From positions 248,001 through 312,000 of the forward strand of contig NZ_UFQO01000001.1 in assembly GCF_900497595.1 (NCBI RefSeq): DNA of 64,000 nucleotides. Reading direction: 5' to 3'. The notes beneath the pieces are model-generated. The model was not told the DNA's origin, made no database searches, and saw only the letters and a list, made by a program, of their open reading frames with translations. The stretch is from Treponema pectinovorum (GTDB lineage Bacteria; Spirochaetota; Spirochaetia; Treponematales; Treponemataceae). A program made the translations under genes and the position numbers. Below, one piece after another: positions 35,146 to 44,375 of the stretch (positions within the stretch are counted from its first letter, which is position 1; each line of letters begins with the position of its first letter).

Positions 35146-36465
35146 TTAGTTTAATTCGATTGAAGGAAATTTCGCAAAATACAAAACTAAATCGCTTACA
35201 ATCTTGAAAATACACGACATAATAACACTAAAAGGTTTGCTAAGAAAAGGCAAAACAAGGCAAATGATTGTTGAAAGGAGCCCTAAGTATAAAAAAAACG
35301 TGATTAAGGGGCTTACAAAAAGGCAGGAGATTATTCCAATCGGGGCAAATTTCTTAAATACACAAAGGGTTACAGGTGCTGTAAAAATTTGTGCTCCTAG
35401 ACTTTCGCTTATTTTTGAAGCAAATCGCGGAAAAAATGTTTTTCCTAATATTATTTTTATGAATTGACCTAAAGTCATTATCCCAAAAATTGCACCGTAA
35501 GAAAGCATAAAAGCTAAAGACCAAAGATGATTAGGGAAAATTATGAGATGAATTAAAAAACTCATCGATAAAATTGTTAAACCTTTGAATTTTTTCATCC
35601 TCAAAAGAGAATTTAAAAATGATATTGCGCAAGCTAAAAGTGCTCTAAACAAAGATGGCGAAACTCCAGAAAACCAAACAAAAAATAATATCGCTGCAAA
35701 TTGAAAAAAATCTGCAAAACTTTTTTTTATGATTTTATTTCCGAAAAAAAATGCAAGCCCTCCAAAAAGACTTAAATGCATTCCAGAAAGAGCAAGAATA
35801 TGAGAAAGCCCTGCATTTTTAAATGCTTCTTGAATGTAATCTTGAGTGTACTCTTTGGAACCTGAAAGCAAGGCAAGTAAAAGCGATCCCGCATCGTTCC
35901 AACCGTACATAAGCCTCTTAAATTTTAGTCTGCTCAAAGCTCGAATTTTTTGAATTTTTCCAAACAATCCAGCAGAAAATCCCAAAGCATCTGCATTTTC
36001 TACATAAAAAAGAAGAATTTCATCATTGGAAAAACTTAAATATTTTACTTTCAAAGAAAAATTATTTCCGTTTTCAAACAATAAAGAATTTTGTTCCAGT
36101 TTTTTTAGATTTTTTAATGACGCAGTGTAGAGTTTTCCAGGATAACAGGATTCTACCAAAGCCTGTGGAATAAAAATTTTCACTTTGCCTCGGCATGAGG
36201 TTTTTGAACCAGAAAAAGAAATCGCTTCATTTACTAAAAAATCCGCAGTATAACAGGATTTTTGAGAAGAAGATTTTACAGGGTTAGATTTTATTTGACC
36301 ATTCAATATTTTTATATCTTGATTATAAAACAGACAAAAAAAATCATCTCTTGGTTTTATTTTTACACTCGAAGAATAAAATAGAAAGGCACAAACTAAT
36401 GCTGCTGTAAAAATTGGATTAGAAAACGCACATATGGAAAAAATCTTTAAACATTTTTTTACCAC
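35146..36465 (-). CDS. ComEC/Rec2-family membrane protein without the beta-lactamase domain
   Basis: The 439-residue protein combines an N-terminal DUF4131-type region (two helices and an OB-like part) with a competence-family core, marked by AFKNAGLSHILALSGMHLSLFGG at about residues 217-240. It then has about eight helices and ends without the C-terminal metallo-beta-lactamase domain, as in shorter ComEC proteins. ComEC forms the DNA-uptake channel in competent bacteria; whether it does so here is unknown. It starts at GTG, overlapping the HEAT-like gene by seven bases. Confidence 0.85.
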   Translation of the reverse strand: MVKKCLKIFSICAFSNPIFTAALVCAFLFYSSSVKIKPRDDFFCLFYNQDIKILNGQIKSNPVKSSSQKSCYTADFLVNEAISFSGSKTSCRGKVKIFIPQALVESCYPGKLYTASLKNLKKLEQNSLLFENGNNFSLKVKYLSFSNDEILLFYVENADALGFSAGLFGKIQKIRALSRLKFKRLMYGWNDAGSLLLALLSGSKEYTQDYIQEAFKNAGLSHILALSGMHLSLFGGLAFFFGNKIIKKSFADFFQFAAILFFVWFSGVSPSLFRALLACAISFLNSLLRMKKFKGLTILSMSFLIHLIIFPNHLWSLAFMLSYGAIFGIMTLGQFIKIILGKTFFPRFASKISESLGAQIFTAPVTLCVFKKFAPIGIISCLFVSPLITFFLYLGLLSTIICLVLPFLSKPFSVIMSCIFKIVSDLVLYFAKFPSIELN

Positions 36466-37631
36466 TTAAGTTTTGCCAGAGAATCCCTCGCAGAACCTTT
36501 TATTTCTTCGTCGTAATTTAAATAAGTAACATATAAAAGGTTGTCAAAGGCATTTTTATCCCCCAGCACCCCCAAAGATTTTATTACGGCAAGAATCACG
36601 TTCTTGGCAGGAAGAACATTTTTTTCGGCATTGGTGTTCAACTCTGCAAGATATGACGAAAGAGCCTTTGAAGAATCAATCGAAGCAAGTCGCGTTATGC
36701 AATCTATAACCTGAATAAACTGCTTGTCTGAAATTTGCTTTTTTTCGTACTCACCTTTTGCTTTGGAAAAAAAGTTTACGACGAGTGCTGTTGCTCGAGA
36801 CCAAGGAGCATCGGCAATCGCTTGTATGCAATCCAGTTGAAGTTCAATTTTCTCTTTTGATGAAATATCTTCTGAAGTATTTATTGCCATTGAAAGTGCA
36901 TTTTCTGCAAATTCCGCTTTAAAATCTTTTGAAATATTTTGATTATCTTTTACCAAATCAAAATACTGTTTTACTTCTTGTAAATTTGAAGTTGAAATAA
37001 CCTTTACAACTTGAGATTTATTTGTAACAGAAAGTTTTAAAAGTGCTGTTTCAAGTTCCATATTAAACGCAGGATAAGTTTTGTTTTTCCAGAGCGAATA
37101 GATTAAATCGTAAGAATCTGAATTTCCATTTATAGCAAGCGAGTTTATTATTTTTGCGATTACAGGAGATTTTTCATCTTTTTTTGCATAATCAATTAAA
37201 CTCTTATTCAAAAAATCCACGATATTTTTTTCATCACCTTGTTGAAGAACTGCTGTAAAAGAAAGTTTTTCTAAAATCGAAATTCGCACATTTTCATCTT
37301 GTAAACTTGTAAAAAGCGACAGAAGTTTTTCGTTTACATTTGGGAAATCGTTTTTTAATTGATTTTCATCATTTGGGATTTTTAAAACGGAGGCCACCGC
37401 CAATGCGCTCAAATCTCTGTCATTTTTTAAAATAGTTTGGTTTTCTAAAACAAAATCTATCCCTTTTTTTGCAAGCACTGTTGCAATATCCTTGTCGGCT
37501 TGTCTTACAGCCTGGGTTTTATCTTGGATACTTCCCTTTACAAAATCGATAAGTGCTTTTTGGGATTGAGCAAAGGCATTAAAATGATTTAATACAAGCG
37601 AAAATATAAAAATATAGATAATTTTTTTCAT
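36459..37631 (-). CDS. Exported HEAT-repeat-like protein
   Basis: The 390-residue protein has a signal peptide (cleavage near NAFAQ) and an all-helical body of repeating units about 35-40 residues long, with helical pairs such as LAVASVLKIPNDE and LGVLGDKNAFDNLLYVTY. This is consistent with HEAT or armadillo repeats. Similar periplasmic HEAT proteins occur in treponemes. Its binding partner is unknown. An AGGACT site precedes the ATG, and it lies 15 bases after the PilZ gene. Confidence 0.65.
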   Translation of the reverse strand: MKKIIYIFIFSLVLNHFNAFAQSQKALIDFVKGSIQDKTQAVRQADKDIATVLAKKGIDFVLENQTILKNDRDLSALAVASVLKIPNDENQLKNDFPNVNEKLLSLFTSLQDENVRISILEKLSFTAVLQQGDEKNIVDFLNKSLIDYAKKDEKSPVIAKIINSLAINGNSDSYDLIYSLWKNKTYPAFNMELETALLKLSVTNKSQVVKVISTSNLQEVKQYFDLVKDNQNISKDFKAEFAENALSMAINTSEDISSKEKIELQLDCIQAIADAPWSRATALVVNFFSKAKGEYEKKQISDKQFIQVIDCITRLASIDSSKALSSYLAELNTNAEKNVLPAKNVILAVIKSLGVLGDKNAFDNLLYVTYLNYDEEIKGSARDSLAKLKW

Positions 37632-37646
37632 AATAGAGTCCTTAAT

Positions 37647-38909
37647 TTAGTTTAAATTGGTTTGTTCATCAAGTTCGTCAAAATTTGGAAGTGGAATTTC
37701 ATCTGGAAAAACAATGTCGGTTTCGCCATCATCGTTTTTTTCATCATCAACATCGTCAGTTTTTAATTCAACATTTTCTTCAATTAAATCTTTTGAATCT
37801 TCTTTTGTTGTATTTTTTTCTGATGTTTCTTCAAGAGGCAAAGGTTCAAGCTCTTCTATAGGATTTTCATAATCCGCCTTTTTATCTTGCTCCGTTGCTG
37901 TAAGGGCGTCAAAGACATCTTTTTGTTCCTGCGGTAAAACATTGTAGACAAAGCTTAAAATAACATTTTTCATATCTTTTTCAAGGTGAATGCATTCAAA
38001 ATGAAGTCGCGATTGATTGATTTCTTTATTGTATTCAACCGCCCTTACAATTCCGTACATCAAAATCAAGACGTTTTTTAAAATGAATTGAAGTTTTATT
38101 TGAGCATTTACAAGACCCTGTCCTCCAATCCTTATCATCGCACCGTCTTCTGAAATATCTTCTAATATTACCTTGTAACCAGGCTCTGTTTCAACGATGC
38201 TAAAGTCTGTAATTTCCTGCCTTATAAAATAAAGTGAAGCACCCAAATTGCATTCACAGCGCACAGACCTGCGTTTTTGTGCACGCAAAAGCTTGTTTGT
38301 CTGAGCAAGATATAAAACTGGCTGACCGTCAAATACGCCAGAATTTGTAACTTGAGTATCGAAAGTATAAGAAGCATCGCCTTTTCTCCAAAGATATACG
38401 CTTATAGTTTTATTTAGCCAGCCCTGAGTCAAAATTGGAAGCGTTTTATTTTTAGACGGAAGACGAATTATCATCTCATAGCCGTTATTCATTATATATG
38501 AAGCAAAAAGTCCGTGTCCTGGAAGAATTATCCTTAACTTTTGCCCTTTTGCTAAGTATTTTGTTGATTCAAGACTTTTTTTATTTTCGTGATCGAGTTT
38601 TAACTTTGTCCTGAAATCGTATAGTTTTAAAAGAAAATTTTGAATTTTATCGCTTTTTTCATTTCCTTTTATTTTTGCTGTTCTCATAACAGAACCGATT
38701 GCATCTGTTAAACTTTCGACTGAAAAAAATAACTTGGAAGGCTCTTCTAAATCTGAAATTTTTGCAAGTTTCCATAGAAGAAAGCACTCTGAAAATTTAA
38801 ATCCCTTGTCTGTTCCTGTTAAAAAAAAATTTACAGTTCCAGAATAAACAACGAGTAGTCTTACAACTGTCAAAATGCATACAAAGGTTACGACTAAAAC
38901 CACAATCAC
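37647..38909 (-). CDS. PilZ-domain c-di-GMP receptor with N-terminal membrane helix
   Basis: The 420-residue protein has one N-terminal membrane helix (residues 2-23), a treponeme-type central domain, and a PilZ domain at about 215-330 with the R-x-x-x-R element (RAQKRRSVR) and the matching DISEDGAMIRIGG motif (D-x-S-x-x-G). These are the residues that hold c-di-GMP. A Glu/Asp-rich, probably disordered tail follows from about residue 340. The start is a GTG at 38909 with weak ribosome-site support. It is divergent from the CPBP protease gene. Confidence 0.85.
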   Translation of the reverse strand: MIVVLVVTFVCILTVVRLLVVYSGTVNFFLTGTDKGFKFSECFLLWKLAKISDLEEPSKLFFSVESLTDAIGSVMRTAKIKGNEKSDKIQNFLLKLYDFRTKLKLDHENKKSLESTKYLAKGQKLRIILPGHGLFASYIMNNGYEMIIRLPSKNKTLPILTQGWLNKTISVYLWRKGDASYTFDTQVTNSGVFDGQPVLYLAQTNKLLRAQKRRSVRCECNLGASLYFIRQEITDFSIVETEPGYKVILEDISEDGAMIRIGGQGLVNAQIKLQFILKNVLILMYGIVRAVEYNKEINQSRLHFECIHLEKDMKNVILSFVYNVLPQEQKDVFDALTATEQDKKADYENPIEELEPLPLEETSEKNTTKEDSKDLIEENVELKTDDVDDEKNDDGETDIVFPDEIPLPNFDELDEQTNLN

Positions 38910-38947
38910 TTTTATAACATCCGTTTAGCTATTATAATCTATGATAT

Positions 38948-39610
38948 ATGATAAGATTTCTTCCCGCCACAGAATTCATCTTTGTAGTCTTTTTTTTTGT
39001 CGTATTGCCAATTTTGACGAGAACACCAAGCGAATCGCAAAGTGAATTTTCGATAAATTTTTCTTTTTTTTCTTTTTTCATGTTTTTGCTGTGTGCCTTG
39101 CTCTTTTATTTTCACAGAAATTTGTACAAAAAAAAATATTCTTCTGCTGTTCCAACATTAAAAAAACATTCCGACGCTTTAATTTCATTTGGACTTTTGT
39201 TTTTGATTTCTTGCTCTTTTGAACTTGCTCAATTTTTGCTTTTAAAAAAAGGTTTTGATTTTAAAATTGCAAAACTGGTATTTGATTTTAATTTTTTTTC
39301 AACAATTTCGCTTTTGGCAAGCCTTATTTGCGCTTCTTTTTGTGAAGAGATTTTTTACAGATTTTATCTTCCAGATTTTGCAAAAGAAATATTTTCTAAA
39401 AATAAGATTACAGATTTTTTTATAGAAGCGATTTCTGTTTTTGCATTTGCAGTTGGTCATATCTATCTTGGTTTATTTGGATTTTTAAATGCTTTCTTTT
39501 CTGGAATAGTTTTAAGATTTTTATTGATAAAAGCAAAAAGTATTTGGCTCTGTTTTTTAGTTCATTGCCTTTATAATCTTCTTACATTTGTTATTTTACA
39601 AGCGATATGA
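38948..39610 (+). CDS. CPBP-family intramembrane metalloprotease
   Basis: The 220-residue membrane protein has the CPBP/CAAX-protease motifs: Glu133-Glu134 with Arg138 (EEIFYR), His171 within AFAVGHIYLG, and a late His206 (VHCLYN). Roughly seven helices are predicted. These enzymes cleave within or near the membrane and are often linked to bacteriocin self-immunity or peptide processing. No bacteriocin gene is adjacent. Its 3' end overlaps the convergent DUF4340 gene by 20 bases. Confidence 0.88.
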   Translation: MIRFLPATEFIFVVFFFVVLPILTRTPSESQSEFSINFSFFSFFMFLLCALLFYFHRNLYKKKYSSAVPTLKKHSDALISFGLLFLISCSFELAQFLLLKKGFDFKIAKLVFDFNFFSTISLLASLICASFCEEIFYRFYLPDFAKEIFSKNKITDFFIEAISVFAFAVGHIYLGLFGFLNAFFSGIVLRFLLIKAKSIWLCFLVHCLYNLLTFVILQAI

Positions 39611-40433
39611 GTTTTTCGTAAGTCCACTGGCTTATCTCATAGTAACTGTTACTTTCTATTATCTTTGGTGTAAGTTGGTGCGAATAAAAATATTGCTCTG
39701 TTCCATTTTCATCTGTCAAAAATATGTCTATTCGCTCTTGAGTTTCGTATTGTCCTAAAAGACTGATTGAACGCACAAAAGTAGCTTTAGTTTTATCAAA
39801 ATCCAAACTAATTTTTCCATGTCGCAAATTCAAAAGACTTTCGAGTGAAGAGGTGTTTATGTTTAAATTTGAAGGATTTTTTACGGCGAAGAAAATTTCT
39901 TTTTCGGTCCAAAAATCCAAATCGCAATTAAGAAAAATTGAAAGGTCATTTTCTGTCTGATAACTTACTTTTGATTTTTGAGAGGCAACTGTAAGCCTTG
40001 AAGTTAAAAAATCTTCTTCTCCAAAATACAGTTTTGAAATGATATTTCCACTTTTATCTATGACAATCAAAATTTTTGCATCTTCATCGGTAAGTTTTAA
40101 ATCGATCCTTGATTTGTAATTGTCTGAAATTTTATACATACTGCGTATTTTTGAGAGATTTCTTATCAATTCTTCAACATTTTTTTTATCCGCAAAGGTA
40201 TTTATTCCTTTTTTTTCTAAAATCCAAAAATCTTCTAAAAATCTTAAAGTTATAGTTTCTTGAGAATCTTTTATAAAAATTGTCCCGATTTTTTCTTTAT
40301 ACGAAGGATTTACAAGAGCGGATTTTATAGACTTTTGCTCCACTTTTTTTACCGCAAAGATTGAAATTAAAAACAAGCTAAATGAAAATATTGCAAAGCA
40401 GCACAGAATTTTATTCAATTTTTTACTGTTCAT
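39591..40433 (-). CDS. DUF4340-type protein of the GldFG export module
   Basis: The 280-residue protein has one N-terminal membrane helix (residues 11-28), followed by an extracytoplasmic beta-rich part with the DUF4340-like pattern (a FWILEKKGINTFADKKNVEELIRNLSKI-type segment near residue 70 and paired repeats). DUF4340 proteins usually follow the GldG-like auxiliary protein in an operon, as here, with an 11-base overlap. The role is unknown; a part in an envelope or gliding-type transporter is suggested by linkage. Confidence 0.8.
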   Translation of the reverse strand: MNSKKLNKILCCFAIFSFSLFLISIFAVKKVEQKSIKSALVNPSYKEKIGTIFIKDSQETITLRFLEDFWILEKKGINTFADKKNVEELIRNLSKIRSMYKISDNYKSRIDLKLTDEDAKILIVIDKSGNIISKLYFGEEDFLTSRLTVASQKSKVSYQTENDLSIFLNCDLDFWTEKEIFFAVKNPSNLNINTSSLESLLNLRHGKISLDFDKTKATFVRSISLLGQYETQERIDIFLTDENGTEQYFYSHQLTPKIIESNSYYEISQWTYEKLISLVK

Positions 40434-42648
40434 TTTTGCTTCCTCGATTTCTAATAAGTCGCGCGGCCATAAAAAATATAGCGAACAAAATGATAAATAA
40501 AGGAATTATAAAAAAACATACAATCAAAATGTTTTTTCTCGCTCGTAAAAATTCGCTTTCGTCTTGAATCTTGTATAGGCTTGTGTTCGCAGGCATTTTT
40601 TCCATAAGCCCGGCAAGTTCTTCTTCATTTTTTAATGTCAGCAAAAGGTTCACAACATAATCGTAGTTTCTAAAATCACCTTGCTGAGTGGTGCTTGTAA
40701 AACCTGTCATGAGTGAAGACACAAAATATTGATCTGCAATTACCGCAATTCCCAGATTTTTATCCAAATCCTGCTTGATTGCACTCAAAGTTAGAATCTG
40801 ATTTTTTGCTTGTGATTTCTGAGCGGTTTTGGGAATTAAAAAAGGATTTATTATAAAAAGATTTTTTGCATCGTTTGAAGGCTCCTGTTTCCATGCGTAT
40901 TTGGTTGAAACGATGAGCGGCTTTACATTTTGATAGCAAAGTATGGGACTAGCCCAAAAAAAAGTTAAACCTTCTGGAGATTTTTTTTGAGGAAAGGTGC
41001 TTATCCAAAGCGGATAATTTATAGTTTTTAATGAAACATTTTTTTCTTCGCCTGTGCTCAAAGTCAAAGGAAAATTTGAAAGGTCTTGTGCGAGACTAAA
41101 ATCAAAAGCAAAGCCCCAGTTATTTAATACAGAAATAAAACTGTCATTTTCGTTTTTCGTTGCATTCCAATCGCCTCTGACATCTATTGTATATGGGCTT
41201 GTTAAAGCGAGCAAAGAAGCCCCACTCTCGCAGGCATTTTTTAAGGCGAGGCTTTGTTCTAACGAAAGTTCCTTTGAACCCAAAAGTAAAATTTGAGTTT
41301 TTTTGATGTTAGATGTTTGTAAGTTTTCAAGCGTTGCCACAAGATTTTTTAATGGAAGTTCTTCTGCAAAAAATCCTCTGGAAGCAAGCCATGAAATAAG
41401 GTAAGCGTAATCTTCTTCCAAAGAAAATCCGTTTCCTGCAACAATATAGACTTTTCGTTCGTTTCCAGTTATCAGCTGTTGTATGCGTTGTGCAATATCG
41501 TATTCGAGAGTTTTTGTAGAAAGCGCGAACGGAATTATCGTAGAACGGTCGAGATATTGCAAAAGTATTGCAGAATAAACATTTGAGTATTCTACTTTTG
41601 TTGAATTTTCAGTTTTTAACTGACGACCTTCTATTCCAAGATTTTGCATTTTTTGTGGATCTGCATTTTCGATTTTCAAAGAAAAATTTTTATTTGAAAA
41701 CACCAAAGATTTTAAATATTCAACGACTTCTTCACTTTGCGGATAATACTGCTTTAATTCTTTTGAGCGAAAATATCTTATCCTAAGCGGATTTTCAAGT
41801 TTATTTGCAAGTTCGTAAGTTACCTTTGAAAGCGAATATTGCTTATTTTTTGTAAAATCAAATCTAAAATAAATATTATTTAAAGCAAAGGTTAAAAAAA
41901 ATGCGTTAAAAACAAGAAGAAAAATCGTCAATTTCTGGACTTTTAATTCAATGCGCTTGTTTTCGAAAATGCAAGCCAGGCTTAAAAAAAGAGAAAAAGC
42001 TAAAATGTAAAAGTATAAATCTCTCGTATCTAAAATTCCTTTTGAAAAAGAATCAAAATGCCAGGCAAAACTCAAGTTTTTCATCAAAAATGAAAAAAAA
42101 TCTCCTGTGCGCGCATACAACGGAAGCAGATGAATAAAATTAAAACAAAAAAGCAAGCAGATACATAAAAAAAGTCCCACAAGCGAATGTTCTTTTTTTA
42201 CGAGAGAAATAATAAAAATTGAAAAAGAACAGGCTGTCCAAAGGAAAAGACAGATTCCAAGATAACCCAACACAACTTCTGCAATTTCAACGTTTCCAAA
42301 TAAATTAACCGCAAGTGGAATAAATCCCAATAAGGCCAATGGAAAAAATGCTGCACAAAAAGAAGAAAACGCGAGCGTTAAAAATTTTGAAAACGAAGAA
42401 ATAGGAAATGAATCATCTTTTGTAAACGCTTTTAGCCTATAAACTAAGATAGGAACTGTTATTGTAAAGCAGTGTGCTATAACTGTAAAAAAAGAAATCA
42501 GACTTGTTGAGCCTAAAGTGATTACAAAAAATTTGTTCAAAAAAAAATAAGAAAAAGCTGTAAACAAAACAGTTAATATCGAACAAAAATAAAAAAGCGG
42601 ATCGATTAAAAAAAAATAAATTGACGATTTTAGGAGAGATTTATTCAT
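40423..42648 (-). CDS. Fused ABC permease and GldG-like auxiliary protein
   Basis: The 741-residue protein has an N-terminal block of six or so membrane helices (residues 1-250), like the GldF permease. It continues into a large soluble GldG/ABC_transp_aux domain (about 260-690, with FDFTKNKQYSLSKVT and a YDIAQRI helix) and a final membrane anchor near 705-730. In Bacteroidetes these are two separate genes. It is coupled to the ATPase upstream and the DUF4340 gene downstream. The substrate is not known. Confidence 0.85.
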   Translation of the reverse strand: MNKSLLKSSIYFFLIDPLFYFCSILTVLFTAFSYFFLNKFFVITLGSTSLISFFTVIAHCFTITVPILVYRLKAFTKDDSFPISSFSKFLTLAFSSFCAAFFPLALLGFIPLAVNLFGNVEIAEVVLGYLGICLFLWTACSFSIFIISLVKKEHSLVGLFLCICLLFCFNFIHLLPLYARTGDFFSFLMKNLSFAWHFDSFSKGILDTRDLYFYILAFSLFLSLACIFENKRIELKVQKLTIFLLVFNAFFLTFALNNIYFRFDFTKNKQYSLSKVTYELANKLENPLRIRYFRSKELKQYYPQSEEVVEYLKSLVFSNKNFSLKIENADPQKMQNLGIEGRQLKTENSTKVEYSNVYSAILLQYLDRSTIIPFALSTKTLEYDIAQRIQQLITGNERKVYIVAGNGFSLEEDYAYLISWLASRGFFAEELPLKNLVATLENLQTSNIKKTQILLLGSKELSLEQSLALKNACESGASLLALTSPYTIDVRGDWNATKNENDSFISVLNNWGFAFDFSLAQDLSNFPLTLSTGEEKNVSLKTINYPLWISTFPQKKSPEGLTFFWASPILCYQNVKPLIVSTKYAWKQEPSNDAKNLFIINPFLIPKTAQKSQAKNQILTLSAIKQDLDKNLGIAVIADQYFVSSLMTGFTSTTQQGDFRNYDYVVNLLLTLKNEEELAGLMEKMPANTSLYKIQDESEFLRARKNILIVCFFIIPLFIILFAIFFMAARLIRNRGSKNEQ

Positions 42649-43384
42649 ATTGAATGCCCTGCTCTGTTTTTGTAAGCGAAAAAAATGCTTCTTCTAAATT
42701 TTTTGCTCCTGTTTTTAAACATATTTCTTCTATAGTTCCTTGAATTAAAAATTTACCTTTATCGAGTATCACAATGTTTTGGCAAAGTGCCTGAGCTTCC
42801 TGCATAAGATGCGTTGAAAGCACTATTGTATGATTTTTTCCCAAATCTTTTACAAGACTTCTCATATTTGCAATTTGATTTGGATCTAAGCCGGAGGCAG
42901 GTTCGTCTAAAACTAAAATTTTAGGTTCATAGACCAAAGCCTGCGCAAAATTAACTCGTTCTCTAAATCCCTTTGAAAGATTTTTTATCTTTTGATTTTT
43001 TACTTCCAGTAAAGAGCATTGCTCCAAGGTTTTTAATACATTTTTTTTGGGGCAAGAGTGAATAGATGCAACAAAAGACAGATATTCTTGAACTGTGTAT
43101 TGGCTTTCATTTATAAAAGTCGCATTTTCTTGAACAAAACCTGTAATTTGTCTTACTCTTGTTGGAAAATCAGTAGCATTAAAAGATTCTTCTCCTTCTA
43201 AAAAAAATAAAACTTCTCCTTCGCTTGCAAAATGCCTTCCTGTCAACGCTTTTAAAAGAGTTGTTTTTCCTGCGCCATTTAAACCTAAAATTCCTGTTAT
43301 CGAGTTATCTTTAAAAGTTAAAGAAACCTTATCTAAGGCTTTTAAATCTCCATAGAACTTTGTAAAATCTTTTAATTGAATCAT
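42641..43384 (-). CDS. GldA-like ABC transporter ATPase
   Basis: The 247-residue ATPase has Walker A GLNGAGKTTLL, a Q-loop (FVQENATF), a signature in LSKGFRERV, Walker B ILVLDEPASGLDPNQ and an H-loop (STHLMQEA). It is of the DrrA/GldA drug-export type. The ATG at 43384 is chosen because ABC similarity begins at once (MIQLKDFTKFYG); the longer frame from 43471 would overlap the RNase Z gene. It overlaps the permease-auxiliary gene by eight bases. Confidence 0.92.
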   Translation of the reverse strand: MIQLKDFTKFYGDLKALDKVSLTFKDNSITGILGLNGAGKTTLLKALTGRHFASEGEVLFFLEGEESFNATDFPTRVRQITGFVQENATFINESQYTVQEYLSFVASIHSCPKKNVLKTLEQCSLLEVKNQKIKNLSKGFRERVNFAQALVYEPKILVLDEPASGLDPNQIANMRSLVKDLGKNHTIVLSTHLMQEAQALCQNIVILDKGKFLIQGTIEEICLKTGAKNLEEAFFSLTKTEQGIQYE

Positions 43385-43448
43385 TTTTTCTCGAGTTATT
43401 TTTTCTATAAAAACAATAAAAGTCTTATTTGTTACAATCTTTTTATCA

Positions 43449-44375
43449 TCAATCTTCGTAAGGGATTTCAAATATCATTCTGTCTTTAGAAAGGCAAGCA
43501 CTAGGATACTCTTCTTGCGCCTGCTTTAAAAGAATATCTAAATCCCTGTCTGTGTAGCGAGGGCTATAGTGAATCATTGCCATCTTCTTTGAAAGGGAAT
43601 CTCTGGCGATTATACCTGCTTGTCGTGCTGTCATGTGTTTTTTTTCTTTTGCCTGATCTGCACAATCATCGGCAAACATCCCTTCGCATATCAAAAGATC
43701 GCTTCCCATAACTTCTTTTGCAATCGATTTTAAATACAAGGTATCTGTTACAAAACTGAATTTTCTTCCGTGTCTTGCACTTCCAATAACCTGATTTGGC
43801 GTTACAACAGTTCCGTCTTGCAAGGTTATGTTTTCACCTCGTTGAAGTTTTCCATACAATGGCCCTGCAGGAATTTTTAACTGTTGTGCCTTTTCCACAT
43901 TGAATTCCCCAGGCCTGTCCAATTCTTCTAAAGTGTAGCCCACACAGGTTTTTGTGTGCTGCAAAGGAAATGAGCGAACATAAAAATCTTTGCCTTCGTG
44001 CACCAAACAAGGAGCCGTTATCTCTTTTACGATTATTGGATAATTTATATACATATCCAAAACTTTGCGGCTGGTTTCTATGTATTCTGCAATTTTTGGC
44101 GGCCCATAGATGTATAAAGGTTCTGTTCTATCAACTTGACTGTTTAACATTAAAATTCCAGGGAGTCCTGTTACGTGATCTGCATGGGTGTGCGAAATAA
44201 AAATTGCATCTATTTTTTTCCATTTTAGGTTTAACCTTTTTAAACTTACTTGGGTTCCCTCTCCGCAGTCAAAAAGAAAAAGCTCTCCTTCTCTACGAAC
44301 TAAAACTGAAGTAAGGTGGCGGTAAGGCAGTGGCATCATTCCTCCACAACCAAGGACAAAAACTTCAAGATTCAT
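43449..44375 (-). CDS. rnz: Ribonuclease Z
   Basis: The 308-residue metallo-beta-lactamase protein carries the zinc motif SHTHADHVTGLPG, the N-terminal FLGCGG-type strand (FVLGCGGMMP) and a late HYSPRYTD. RNase Z trims the 3' trailers of tRNA precursors, and since the neighbouring tRNA-Leu lacks an encoded CCA such an enzyme is needed. The ATG at 44375 shares a base with the preceding stop (TGATG) and has GGGAAGG upstream, so it is preferred over the longer frame from 44414. Confidence 0.94.
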   Translation of the reverse strand: MNLEVFVLGCGGMMPLPYRHLTSVLVRREGELFLFDCGEGTQVSLKRLNLKWKKIDAIFISHTHADHVTGLPGILMLNSQVDRTEPLYIYGPPKIAEYIETSRKVLDMYINYPIIVKEITAPCLVHEGKDFYVRSFPLQHTKTCVGYTLEELDRPGEFNVEKAQQLKIPAGPLYGKLQRGENITLQDGTVVTPNQVIGSARHGRKFSFVTDTLYLKSIAKEVMGSDLLICEGMFADDCADQAKEKKHMTARQAGIIARDSLSKKMAMIHYSPRYTDRDLDILLKQAQEEYPSACLSKDRMIFEIPYED

